Assembly: GCA_004352715.1 (NCBI GenBank)
Contig: SCFE01000040.1
Span: forward strand, 2,009,063 to 2,073,062
Source: Hofstenia miamia
Lineage: Eukaryota > Xenacoelomorpha > Acoela
DNA: 64,000 bases
Direction: 5' to 3'
In this document: positions 23,601 through 34,382 of the stretch, piece by piece
Numbering within the stretch: the stretch's first letter is position 1
Layout of the letters: each line of letters starts with the position of its first letter
Translations under genes and position numbers: made by a program
Notes under the pieces: generated by a model
The model's input: only the letters and a program-made list of their open reading frames with translations
Database searches by the model: none
What the model was told of the DNA's origin: nothing

Positions 23601-25491
23601 AAAAACTAAAACATAGGTTTGTCCTTTGATAGTACTAGTTTAATTGCGAGTTTTTAAATAATAAGAAACAACGAGTCAAAATCAACTCGGTACTTTCAGA
23701 CTGGCTATAAATTGAAAAAGGAGTTCCGCAAGGAACTATTCTTGGACCTCTTCTGTTTAATATCAATGTCAATGATATCAACTTTTATACTAATTGTAAT
23801 CGTATACAATACGCAGACGATACGTGTATATTCTCCTTCAACAAGTCATTAGATAATTTTAACAAAAACATTCAAATATATTTCAACTTACAAAGTCAAA
23901 GTCATCGTCAGTTTTACAAATAATTCCCTCTAAATTTACTTGATTTTATAGCAACATTTTATTTCACTAAATCTTAATTATTGGTAACAATAGTTTATGT
24001 ATATAATCTTCTTTCGTATTTAGACTTGGTTGAAATGATTTTATTAGAATGCTTTCAGTGATTTTAAGATATTTTGCATCGGTATTCTTTAAAATTTTTA
24101 AATCATAACTTAGTCCACAATTTTTTAGATTGTTTTGAAATGGTTGAATAAGTTTCATGTTCTTCTGTTCTTCTGCTTAGTTGCCGACCACAATTGTTAA
24201 TTTAAGACCAAGCTTTGCATTAAGTTTGTGGATCTTGTAAACAAATCTTACTTTTTCTTTAATTAATTCGATCTTTCTCATTTGATGTATTAGATTTGTT
24301 GTATGTATTCCTCGATAGTGGATTTTAAATACATGTTCAAAGTTTTGTGAATACTTTATTTCTTTGTAATTCGTGACTATTTCTGAAATTGCTTCTTTGA
24401 TATATTTATCAATAATATTGTTTAGATTTTTTTTTCTCAAGCGTATTTTACAATGATGATAAAGTTTTATGAAAATTTTTTAAAATACTTCAAACATATT
24501 TCAACACAATAGGCAAGAATATTTGAAGCAGAATTTATTGGATGATACAAAGTGGAGCCTTATATATATTACGTGGGGTAAGATAAGACAGAGGTGAACA
24601 TTGGATAGTGGAAATGGGCACAGAGTCTGTTGCAGAGTTGTACATGGAACGAAAATATACAAACTGTCCATTATAATGGCAAGTCGTTCCATTTTAGAGC
24701 TATTTTTATCATTATTGTCAACAAATTTTCGAGTTACTAGAGCAATGTTGGGTGTAGAAACTTCGAATAAATTCTACAAACTGAAATTGAAAATCTTAAA
24801 TTCAGGATTAGAAGGGAATATACTAATATGACATTTCAAAATGAAAATTATATTTTTCAACAGATTTTTCATAACTTATATAGTGTTCAGTATAATTGGT
24901 TTGACTTGCGTGCATTTGAGTAAAAGTCAGTTTATTATAGAGTCGACCTATCTTTTCCAATAATTTACTCCAAGCCCGACGCTGTTCAGCCCATGTCAAT
25001 CTCCCGTCAGTGGGACGAGGGAATTAGAGCTTTCATCCAAACAATGTGGATCTCAAGCGGTGCCTATAAATCGTCGACTGGGATTTTTGGAGAGCAAGTG
25101 GGGTAAAAGCGGCACAAAAGATGTGAAGATACAGCTGGTTGACCATGCTCGGAAGCTCTTCACCTGAGTTGATGAAAATCACAGTTACAATTCTTGCTCC
25201 AACAGCATCTGCATTCTCTCGTGAGCAAGTTTGGAGTTTATATGACTTCATCCATAGTAAAAAAACAACCAACTTCTACCACAACGTGGTTTCGTCTTCC
25301 AGAATCCTCTGATGACTAAGCATCTGACAGATATCAAATACGAGCCTGCCTGCTCTTCTTCCATTGGAAGTGAAGACAAAAAGCGATGATAAAGAAGAAT
25401 AAGTGCATGTATCTTATATCACTTTTCAAATAAGTTGATATCATTATTTCGCGATATTGCTATCTGCATTACAACAGTGATTGAGTGACTG

Positions 25492-25522
<31 letters not shown>

Positions 25523-25733
25523 NNNNNNNNNNNNNNNNNNNNNNNNNNNNNNNNNNNNNNNNNNNNNNNNNNNNNNNNNNNNNNNNNNNNNNNNNNNNNN
25601 NNNNNNNNNNNNNNNNNNNNNNNNNNNNNNNNNNNNNNNNNNNNNNNNNNNNNNNNNNNNNNNNNNNNNNNNNNNNNNNNNNNNNNNNNNNNNNNNNNNN
25701 NNNNNNNNNNNNNNNNNNNNNNNNNNNNNNNNN

Positions 25734-25767
<34 letters not shown>

Positions 25768-26305
25768 TTTTTGAGCTATGCTTATTTTATGATAGTTTTT
25801 TAAATATCATGTGGGAAACTGTGGAGTTGTGAGAACAAAAAATAATTACTTCATCCCTGCAAAAAACTTGAAGAATCTGCTAACTACAGCTTCAATATTG
25901 AATTTTTTAAAAAAGCTGTGAAATCAGCTGCTTCCATCACACTCTAGAGTTAGTAGGGCTCTGGTGCATAATTAATTACCAAAAATTTTAAAGATATTTC
26001 ATAATACATAATATATGCTACATTATATCAAAATTAACCTCTAAGTAAATGTATTTCCCAAATCTAATTGAGAAACCATGAATGTATATACAGTATCCCA
26101 CGATTTTCCATTCGATTCCATCTTGTGAATACTCTGCCACATGTGCATGATAGTATGGAGGAGAGCTTGTGAATCCATCTTCTGTCAAACCGTTAACATT
26201 TGCATTACACAAATGCATAGATTTTTCGTAATCTGCTAACTGTCGTATGAGTCTAACTACGTCTTCTACATTTTCTTCTTTTAGTTTACAGATACGGTGC
26301 ATCAT
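20619..26305 (-). CDS. SAT1/SAT2-like diamine (or thialysine) N-acetyltransferase
   Basis: Exon 26305..26039 (ATG, 89 codons) ends YLE with donor GAG|GTTAAT. Exon 20840..20619 starts after TTTAG and encodes DFYVEPSCRKRGLGNQLF to a TAA. They join in phase 0 to give a 162-residue GNAT protein, close to the 171 residues of human SAT1. The YLE|DFYV junction reproduces the LYLEDFFV block of that family. The acetyl-CoA loop is RKRGLG at about 98-103. The aromatic and charged block near the C-terminus, YRFADEDF, replaces the WRLF-type segment. The family acetylates polyamines or thialysine with acetyl-CoA. The 5.2-kb intron holds a second, nonsense-bearing copy of exon 1 and several transposon remnants. 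The joining of the 26-kb and 20.8-kb exons is inferred from phase and homology. Substrate specificity cannot be read from the sequence. Confidence 0.78.
20841..22575. other. Intron of the acetyltransferase, no element recognised
   Basis: Moderately AT-rich sequence. A plus-strand stretch at 21480-22150 is less AT-rich and may be an old element, but no domain could be read in any frame. Confidence 0.4.
22576..22839 (-). pseudogene. Duplicated first exon of the acetyltransferase with an in-frame stop
   Basis: This exon is homologous end to end with 26305..26039: same ATG start (MYRITKLNEENV against MMHRICKLKEENV), same EDGF-x3-PPYYHA and GFSIRFGKYIYLE blocks, and the same GAG|GTTAAT donor. Codon 22 is TGA where the other copy has TTA (CGG CAG TGA against CGA CAG TTA), so the frame stops after RLIRQ. 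The rest remains open and still well conserved, which suggests the stop is fairly recent. Homology continues upstream of the ATG (GTCTTTACATAGTAAAT shared at about 22870 and 26330), so the duplication covered the promoter-proximal region. It may be a dead tandem copy, a non-productive alternative first exon, or a sequencing error. Confidence 0.85.
22840..23369. other. 5' flank of the duplicated exon
   Basis: The first 100 bp or so matches the flank upstream of the 26.3-kb exon. The rest is AT-rich with no feature seen. Confidence 0.45.
23370..23900 (+). mobile_element. Non-LTR retrotransposon reverse transcriptase remnant with YADD
   Basis: In shifting plus-strand frames: CLKEAHVTPLYKK then NYWPISI (about 23375-23450), RLIFNQMFEHFKEHNML (about 23480-23530), FRRGFSANDD (about 23545-23575), KGVPQGTILGPLLFN (23720-23762) and QYADDTCIFSF (23807-23840). 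These are the ordered reverse transcriptase blocks of a Jockey/CR1/L2-type LINE, including the catalytic YADD at 23810-23821. Frameshifts and stops show it is inactive. It lies in the intron of the acetyltransferase on the opposite strand. Confidence 0.88.
23967..24440 (-). mobile_element. Probable Penelope-like element C-terminus (GIY-YIG-type tail)
   Basis: A minus-strand frame of about 158 codons with one stop (near 24177) contains VYKIHKL in its first half. The second half is YDLKILKNTDAKYLKITESI followed by LIKSFQPSLNTKED. The pattern of a Lys-Ile-x-Glu-(A/S)-x-x-Ile-Lys helix followed by xPSLN is usual at the end of Penelope-like GIY-YIG endonucleases. The catalytic GIY and YIG residues are not visible, so the assignment rests on the tail alone. 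A plus-strand Penelope-like RT fragment occurs 3 kb away, in the opposite orientation. Confidence 0.45.
24441..25493. other. Intron stretch, partly less AT-rich, unclassified
   Basis: The stretch 24960-25400 has clearly higher G+C than its surroundings. A 79-codon minus-strand frame (25272..25033) and a short plus-strand one (24601..24831) match nothing I recognise. The composition suggests a remnant of a foreign or coding element, but no domain can be named. Confidence 0.35.
25494..25764. repeat. (AT)n microsatellite interrupted by a 211-base assembly gap
   Basis: Pure AT at 25494-25522, Ns at 25523-25733, then pure AT at 25734-25764. The gap is most likely unresolved microsatellite. Confidence 0.9.
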
Positions 26306-27149
26306 TTAATGAGAAAGTAAATACCAAATGGTCTTTACATAGTAAATTGTAAATACCGAGATAACATAAGCAAATATTGGAGTTTTCGATATGCCCTCAA
26401 AACTAATTAGTTTTTAACACTAGCTTAGCAAATTATATGTTTTATGGTCAAGCCAATTTTCAAAGAATTCAATTTCAAACGGCGAATTCAAAAATTTAGA
26501 TGTCGAATATTTAAATTCTACAATAGAAACATAATGAAGCGATTCTTTAACTAATATATCAAATAAAGTAAAATATCTATGTATATCATAGTAAAAAGCT
26601 TACAATATCTTATAAAAGAATGATTATTTAGGTTTTTACCGTAACCGATTGGCAAAGTTATTGACAACTACATCCCTTTTTTCACCAGTTATATGAACTC
26701 ATCCAAGGAATTGTGGATTTAATTTTTATGTAACTTAATCAATAGAATAACAAAGAACAAAGATCAGATTGATAATAAACATAATTAGTAGGGCGAACTA
26801 ACAAACAGCATTTTCGCAAAAACAATTACTCTAAAGTAAAGAAGAAACGCATTGCTTCTTGGAATGATATACAGTCTTGGCCATAATTCACAGGTAATTC
26901 CAAAAATACTAAAGACAACAAAACTTAAAATTATAATATACTCTAATGCCGCATCATACAAAACAATTGAATGAAAAGAATGAATAAAAAGTTTTTACCG
27001 ACTATCGAAGCGACATTGTCTACATCTACATGCAAGCACTAAATTTACAAATCAGCCTCTAATGAGATTGTTTAGAAAAGAGATATATATATTGTGTACT
27101 TTGGAAGAATTCGGAACAGCGGTTATTATTAATATTTAGAGTTCGGGTT
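26306..27149. other. Upstream region of the acetyltransferase
   Basis: The likely minus-strand promoter of the acetyltransferase lies here. The first 100 bp is shared with the flank of the duplicated exon. No other gene is seen. Sequence from about 26980 may already belong to the Penelope-like remnant that follows. Confidence 0.4.
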
Positions 27150-27712
27150 AAAGTTAAAAAGATTGTAAAGCCCAGCTTATTATTGCACAAGAACACCAAA
27201 ACCAGCATAAATATAGTTGAAGCTAGTTATTAACAAAGTCCAATTAGTGTTTTTAATTCCCCATTTTGCAGTAAGCACAGCAGCAAAATTCCAAATAGCA
27301 GGGTATTGACAAGAGCAATAAACAATTATAATTATAAGTTAGCAAAGATCCTTGACTAAGCACTAAAACAATATATTCCTAAGAAATACAATGTTTGTGA
27401 TACATTTGATTTCATTACAAAACTTGAGGAAGTTGACAATAATTTGAATTTTGATGTAGTTTCTTTGTTCGCAAATATTCCACTCAATATTACAATATCA
27501 CATATTCTAAATATTTTCCCAACAGAAGGAAAATTGATTGACCATTAAACACTTGAAGAACTAATTAAATTCGCACGCTGCAATACTGTTATTACTTTAA
27601 TAATAAACTATACAAACAAATCGATGGTGTTGCTATGAGATCACCATTGGGATGTCTCATCGCAGCATTTGCCATTGACATGATTGAAAGCAAATTCTTA
27701 GAAATTACTGAT
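27150..27712 (+). mobile_element. Penelope-like element reverse transcriptase fragment
   Basis: Plus-strand frames give YKLAKILD (about 27335-27358), CDTFDFITKLEE (27389-27430), FDVVSLFANIPL with the motif A Asp (27448-27484), LEELIKFARCN (about 27550-27585) and YKQIDGVAMRSPLG (27610-27652), followed by IAAFAIDMIESKFLE (27657-27705). This order is characteristic of Penelope-like RTs, which have DGVAMGSPLG at motif B. The usual Gly is Arg here. Frameshifts occur before motif B. The sequence stops being Penelope-like just after KFLE, before the YVDD block, where a different element begins. Confidence 0.82.
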
Positions 27713-28651
27713 GCTTTCACCGCGAGCAGTCGGTTCTTTGCGAGCACGCTGTGCTTACCACGCTTAACGCTACTTCGCTTATTGCGTTACCTGAAGAGGA
27801 GTTAAACAAAACTAAATTATTAGCTCCTCTCAAGAATCTCGGCCGAGACGAACTAATTATCCTGTTCAACATGCTAGCAGCTATCAAAGAAACTCCTTCT
27901 GAATCCACCAACAAAACTACTCAAGTAGCTCCAGAAGATACAACGTCCGAAACACTTGAGAGCAGAAGCTGAATTTCTTGCCATCGGATCATCAATGTAC
28001 CGTCATCTGAAAGTTCCGAGATTACTAACAACTTCTACATCATGTGTTCATTCGTATCCGGGAGTCACCATTGAAGACATAGCTGATGTAATTCCTCTTT
28101 ATCCCGAATCGAATAATTTAAAGAGAATTCTCATTACAATAGGAAGAAACGACTTAATGCAAAAGAAAGAAGATTATACAGATAAGTATAAGAAATTAAT
28201 TAATGTTATTAAAACTAAATTTAGTTCAGCTAAAGTTTTCCTTGGTGAAGTTGCTCTTTTTCCTAAGGACGAGGTGTTAAACAAAAAATCCGCTGAACTA
28301 AATTTACTTATTAAAGAAAACGCCAAGTTGATAAATTATACCGTTTTTGACATCTCTAACTGTTTTTATTTAGGATCTTCTGTTGATAGAAGTTTATTCA
28401 CGAAAAATGGAATCCACTACACTAAACAAGGTTATGCAACGCTTGCACGGTCCATCAAATTTTTTTTTAACACGCCGCCGAACCGCGGCGATTACGTGAT
28501 GAAAAGACCTACACCGCCAGCTCGAAATCTTTTATCTTACCTTTTCCGCCTCAACACCGGTTCTCAAACACACGTCAACCATTTTTACAAACGCCGCCCA
28601 ACACCTTTGAACAATCTCCGCCCAAACATGCCTTACTTTCGCCGCCAATAA
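27713..28651 (+). mobile_element. CR1-like LINE ORF1 with SGNH-esterase domain, frameshifted
   Basis: Two overlapping plus-strand frames, 27712..27972 and 27956..28651, look like one gene broken by a single frameshift near 27960. The second encodes an SGNH/GDSL-type fold: FLAIGSSMYRHL (block I, nucleophile Ser), RILITIGRNDLM (block III-like, G-x-ND), AKVFLGEVALFP, and RSLFTKNGIHYTKQGYATLA with the C-terminal His (block V). ORF1 proteins of CR1-type LINEs are known to carry such esterase domains. The last 60 residues are rich in Arg and Pro (several R-P-T-P repeats), which suits nucleic-acid binding. G+C is higher than in the neighbourhood. An independent host SGNH protein is less likely given the flanking RT and endonuclease pieces. 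Confidence 0.65.
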
Positions 28652-29060
28652 ACATGGGACGAAGTTATGCCGAAATTCTCTCAACACCACACAGCCGTTA
28701 TCACCCGCCGAGGTTCAGAGGATTGGAAACTTTCTTAGACTTTTCTAAGGATGGTAAATTTTATTTTTTTTATTTTTGACTTTCATTGGGTTATGGCGAA
28801 TTTTTCACCTAATTTATGCTATCACTAATAACTCACTTTCTTTCATATATTTAATTCTAATTATTCTTAACTCAAAATTCAATATTACTGGTGTTAGAGA
28901 AAGCTTACCTATATATAAACATAATTTAAGAAACNTCAACTAATTCTTTTAAATATATTCACATAACTTTTCAGAATCTCTCAATAAAAAATTCGGAATT
29001 TAGAGAATTCATTTCTGAACTGGATTCAAACTTAAAAATTAAATATCCCAAAGGCAAATA
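28652..29060 (+). mobile_element. Remnant of the following LINE ORF (possible AP-endonuclease start)
   Basis: A short frame from ATG 28654 (MGRSYAEILSTP) follows the esterase frame directly. At about 28960-29060 the frame YIHITFQNLSIKNSEFREF, then ISELDSNLKI, resembles the opening strand and helix of LINE AP-endonucleases. Stops separate these pieces and one N occurs at 28935. The family match is weak on its own and is supported mainly by position after ORF1. Confidence 0.4.
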
Positions 29061-29631
29061 ATTTTTTTTCGAAAAGTCAAAACAAATCGTTAGAGTACTG
29101 TATATTAACCTGTGAATAAATGTATATACTTATTTTATCCCTAATTATATTTATTATACATAACATGCATCCATCCCATTATCTAATATTACACTTATTT
29201 AACTTAGTTGATGAGATGTATCTCTAGAAATCTACCATTACTGAAACATTCTCATTGTATAATAAATAGTATTATTAAATTTACTAAACTAGCGATTACT
29301 TTATTTCAATCATCCTTCCCTCATGCTAAATTTGAATGTCAATTGCATGTTAAATTAATAGCTAGGTAAAACATTGACATTTATCAGTTTAAAGAATACT
29401 ATAGATTTTTAACTATTTACAAAGAAGACGTAGGAGTTTAAATTTCTTATATTAAAACTAATGTTTATGAAATGTAATAATTTATCAAACATATTAACAT
29501 AAAACTAGTACATGTAGAAAAAGAGTGAAAGCAAAACTATACATTTTCTATTTACTAAACTGTAATACAATACGTTTTGCAATAGCACTGTTCCCAATCC
29601 CCATGTCATCGTTGAGGAAAAGTTTTTTAAT
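29061..29631. other. Intergenic, no gene seen
   Basis: AT-rich sequence without a supported open frame or repeat. Confidence 0.4.
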
Positions 29632-29845
29632 GTAAGTCGCAAAGGTAAAAAAAACGTCGGAAAAGGAATGTAAGTCACAAACATGGAAAAACGTCGGAAA
29701 AGAAATGTAAGTCACAAACGTGAAAAAACGTCGGAAAAGGAATGTAAGTCACAAACATGGAAAAACTTCAGAAAGAAATATAAGTCATAAAAGTGAAAAA
29801 ACGTCAGAAAAAATGTAATTATACAAACGTGGAAAAGTCATATAC
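29632..29845. repeat. Minisatellite, about six copies of a 35-38 bp unit
   Basis: The unit begins GTAAGTCACAAACATGGAAA, continues AACGTCGGAAAAGGAAT and repeats head to tail. The unit shortens and diverges toward the right (38, 37, 37, 36, 35 bp, then a partial copy). It has no coding potential. Confidence 0.9.
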
Positions 29846-31204
29846 CAGTTATTTATTTAAATCTTAACATAAAAGACACCAATAAAATTTTAAAATGTAA
29901 TCAATTTCTTATAATATAAAATAAATATTTTTAAACGTTTTGAATATATGTGTATCAATAAATGTTAACAACCAATTTACGACACTAATAACAAAACATG
30001 TTATCAACAATCTTGAAACGTTCTTATTCTTGAATTCAACGAGAAAAACGTATTGAAAAAATATTTATTTCATTTTTACCAGAGACTGTGATTGATAAAT
30101 CGTTTTACTTTATTAACATTTTAGTTTTGTAGCATCTTTCATTTACATAATTGTATAAATTGGGAAAATCATGTTGTAAATGAGATTGTTTTCCAACTTG
30201 TGAAAAAATTCTAGTTTTATATGATTTGAAAGTGTTTTATTTAATTGTTATAATTGTAAAGGGATTTCATGTTTGGTAGATAACAATCTTTACGATTGCA
30301 TATATTTTTGACAGTTGAACAATAGATAACAAATTACGCAATGTTAAAAATTGTCTGTAGAGAGATGCAACTTTGTACACACAGTGGTATAATGGAAGTT
30401 TACATGGCTGTAGTGTGTTTATAGTTTGTTACATTCTGACAGTTGAACAATTCATATAGATAAAACCATAATGTTGACATTACTAAAGCATGCAACTTTT
30501 AACACATAAGAATATGCACAACCGGCATAATGTAATTTCACATTGCTGAAACAAAGACAACTACTCTGAAAGATTTCAAACTTTTTGTTAAGCTATTTTT
30601 ATAATTAAATTTCAGATATTGTTTTGATTCTTAACACTTTTTGCAATATTATCTCTAGTTAGTTTTACAGATATATCTTTTAAAACGGAATAAATTTTAT
30701 TCTAATAAATTACTACGAATTTAATGTCTGGTGTGAAATTTATTATAGACTTTATCATAAATAGAAACGTTGTTTGTTTGTTAATACTCATTTTTTTGAT
30801 TTTGTTTAAACTTTTATTTATCATGTGCTTTATACTGTGATCTATCACTTAATTTATTAGTCATTAATTTAGATACGATCGTGTGAGATTCATAATGTGC
30901 AAATACACATTGTGTTTGTTTCCTACAGAATTCCCTCAACAACAATGACGATAAACTAACACAATAGACAAATTCAATAGTAAAATATATATATGATCAT
31001 TATAAGCAAAGTGTAGAATAAATTACATTTTTGTCTTGTCTTAAACACGTTTATTAAATATTAGAAATTGCGAGTTTTTGCATAAACTAGTTTTTGGTTT
31101 TTTTCCGAAAAATTATTTTGCTTTATTACCCAAATAAGCCATTACGCTTCTAACGAGTATTATTATCTCTCTGATTCAAACATTTGTTATTAAATTTTAC
31201 CGAA
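29846..31204. other. Gene desert, AT-rich
   Basis: No open frame over 60 codons and no recognisable element. Confidence 0.4.
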
Positions 31205-31358
31205 TAAAACAAGTATGTAAACTAAATTCATTTGGTATTTCAAATGTCATGTATGTTAATAAAAAACAATTATGTAAACTAAACAATGTAAACTAAATTA
31301 ATGTGGTATTTTCCAATGTCATGTATGTTAATAAAAAAACAAGTATTTAAACTAAATG
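31205..31358. repeat. Tandem repeat, about 2.5 copies
   Basis: A unit of about 60-70 bp contains AGTATGTAAACTAAATT, a TGGTATTT block and AATGTCATGTATGTTAATAA. It recurs at 31205, about 31270 and 31338. The second copy carries an extra CAATGTAAACTAAA insertion. Confidence 0.8.
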
Positions 31359-31470
31359 AAGCCCCATAAATAAGCGAGACACATACATTAACAAAATGCC
31401 AGTATGAAGTATGTAAAGAAAATAAAACATGTAAGCTAAGTTAATCCACGTAAATAAGTAAGAAAAAAAA

Positions 31471-31830
31471 TTGGTTACATTTTAAACAATAGACTGCAAA
31501 CAAATGTGTTTATTTTTGCAATTGACATATGTGTCGTATGTGAAACAGGTCTTTTTCTCATTGTTTGAAAATAATTGTTAGTTACTATTGTTACCAAAGA
31601 AAATAGAAATAAAATGTAATTCCCAAAAACGTAAATTCTTTGTATATAGAATGTCAAAGGTATTTAAAAATTATGTAATATGTATTGAAAAATGTTACAT
31701 TTTGAACAATAGATTGCAAAAATTCTAATCTCATGGGATTCCGACTTATTAATTATGTAATTCCAAAAACGTATATGAATAAAAAAATTGGTTACATTTA
31801 AACAATAGACTGCAAACAAATGTGTTTGCC
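31471..31830. repeat. Direct repeats with TTACATTTTAAACAATAGAC core
   Basis: A core of about 40 bp ending TGCAAACAAATGTGTTT occurs at 31471-31511 and 31788-31828, with a diverged copy at 31691-31722. A second shared block, AATTCCCAAAAACGTA, lies at about 31618 and again (one base shorter) at about 31757. This points to duplication of a larger segment. Confidence 0.75.
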
Positions 31831-34350
31831 AACAAATATTATAACAAAAGAGAATATGTTCCAATGACGTCAGAGATACACAGACGTCCAAAGTACACAA
31901 TTACATCATAGCCACGCCAGACATCCCCGCCAAAGTCAAAAGGTCATTTGTGCCACGGTGTACGACCCAATTCATACTACTGATTTCTGATTGAAAAAAC
32001 CTTATTTGCCTGTACTTCAAGCACAAATCGTCATTATCGCACGAGCGGGCGCAACCCCATAAATGTGTCCATGAAAACTGCTTTCAATATTTCTTAACAG
32101 GCTTGGATAAAATTGTGACAAAAAGGAGAAAAATTGCCTACTTAATTAAAAGTAACACTAGTAGAAATATAGTTAAAGTGCATTAGATACACCATTGCTT
32201 AACAATTAGAAATTCTTATAACAATATTGTCGTTATTAAAGAATTGTTTATTTATTATGTTAGTTATTAGATTTAACTTTTAGTACAAAAGGTACAACAC
32301 GCGTTGTATGAAATTACTTACACTGTAAAATAAATTTTAAAATACCATATCAATAAAAAAATATTAATTTTTACATACTTTGAATTAAAAGTGAAGTTTT
32401 GAACGAATGAATTGATACCGATTTTCAAGGTTTGCTAATGCATTAAAGATGAATAAAATTTTTGCCTCTGACATTTACTTTGCAATATTATTTTAACCAG
32501 AAAAAAATTGACGTTTACTTTTACATTTTGCGTTATATTTATTTAATACACATGTTCAATTTTTGAGAATTATTAAGCGTTTTAACAACTTTAACAAAAA
32601 AACTATTAAATATACTTCTGTTGAGAAAACCATCGACACTAAAATGTTTCATAAAATATTTCCTTTATATTTTCTAAATTTACAACAAAAATAATAGCAC
32701 TGAATCTTAATAGTTTATGCATGTGCTCATCTTAAAATTGTAAGCTTCATAACTTGCTCTCCAAATTTTTAGATGCTTTGAACTTGTTTACTTAATTCTT
32801 TTGTAAATTCTACACATAACATAGCTTCTGTTGGTCAAAATTATAGCAAAAAACTTCTTTAATGGCCTAGCAAGGTAATAGGAACCATATATTCATCAAC
32901 AGCTCCTAATAGTCCAAGGCTGTAAAGGCAAGCGACATATTAATATGCAGAATTGGTACTGCTCAGATCATTGTGATCGTGTCGTTGCACTAAAAATTGT
33001 TAACATAATACTAATCAACTAATTATATTCTAAGTTTTCTAAGTAAAGTATCAAAACGTGAAAATTTATGCTATTTATTATGTCAGTACAATTTAAACGT
33101 ACCCCAAAGCCCGATTACTTTAACAAAAGTAAGTTAAAAATTAATGCCGACATTATAAAATGCAAGATTTTTTCTCAAAAAGACGATAAAAATTTCCGAA
33201 ACAAAACATTAAAGTTTGCGATGATAAAATTTAACAAAGTATCCTGGTAAAAGATTTAGAAGTTGTGATAGACAAAGAATTTAATTTTTTTATTAAAATC
33301 CGCAACCGATGTAGAATCTTTATATTTCTTTGGCAGTTAGGGTTAGGGTATATTAAATCTAAAACTAAAACGATTTTCAGTAATATAAATTATCAGACCT
33401 CGCTTACTCTAAATGTTTGCACATTAGGTAATAATTTGAATGTTGATATTAAAATTGAACACAATTATAAGCCTTTAAAAAACTTAAGGAATAATTGTTC
33501 TAAAACACACATTACTGGGGCATTTCAAATATAATTAAAACATGGACACGATACTTTTAACAATAGTGTTCTCTTATTACGTAATTGTGTATATTATTTA
33601 TTTTTGCAATGTATGATGAATAGTTTACTTTTTACAGAAATTTTCATTTCCTTACAACATTGTAATTTTTTTATTGCTCATTAATTGTTTTGTTTTTCGC
33701 CATTGCATTTTTAATTTTACACTTTTCAATTGGGTTAACCTATCATTTTTTTCATAATTTGTTAGAACTAAGAATTTATTATCTAAATATTTTAAAAAAT
33801 TTCTTAACGTGCTTCATTATGTATCGACTAGTAATTTGAGTGCAAGTTGATGTCAAATTAGAAAAACAGTTGTAAATTTAAAACTTATATTGCTTCTTAC
33901 CTTCTTAGAACTTACATTAAGACCAAAATAGAGGTGTTATCCATCTGATCTCATTAACCTGTCTGACAAACAATCCCGAAATTCCAATTCACACAATAGA
34001 CAAATCTATTAATATTATAAAGTATTTTGGAAATAATTAAATGAATCTCAAAGCATAATCTAGGTCTTGTTATCAACACTAAATATTGCACAAATAACGA
34101 GCCGTACTTTGGGACCGTGTGAAACAATCTTTATTAGCAGTTTTACATCGATATTTCTAAATTGTCAATTTTGACTAGCTGGTTATTTTGTAATATTTCG
34201 TATCGTTACATAAATATTATTTGTTGTTTTGAAAAAATTGCACAAATGTAGTTCTTAGAATGGTACAGTTATTTATTTCTTCAAATTCAGATCCGGTTTG
34301 TATGACAGGTTAAATGAGATCATTAAAAATAGTTGAGAATCTTGTTTTAA
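31831..34350. other. Gene desert, AT-rich
   Basis: Two adjacent plus-strand frames at 33068..33250 and 33265..33534 have no recognisable domain and are strongly biased to Lys, Asn and Ile. I do not call them genes. A (TTAGGG)2 motif lies at 33337-33348. Confidence 0.4.
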
Positions 34351-34351
34351 A

Positions 34352-34382
34352 CTTATATATATATACACATATATATATATAA
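34352..34382. repeat. Imperfect (AT)n microsatellite
   Basis: AT repeats interrupted by ACACAT. Confidence 0.8.

Noticed and set aside
25469-25832. Open frames spanning the N gap
   Set aside because: Most residues are unknown (N) and the rest is AT repeat.
29632-29845. Possible CRISPR-like array
   Set aside because: The units abut without unique spacers and the genome is eukaryotic; it is a minisatellite.
33337-33348. Two TTAGGG units as an interstitial telomere
   Set aside because: Only two units; chance is a sufficient explanation.
33068-33534. Two adjacent plus-strand frames
   Set aside because: Strong Lys/Asn/Ile bias, no family match and a stop between them; nothing supports a gene.
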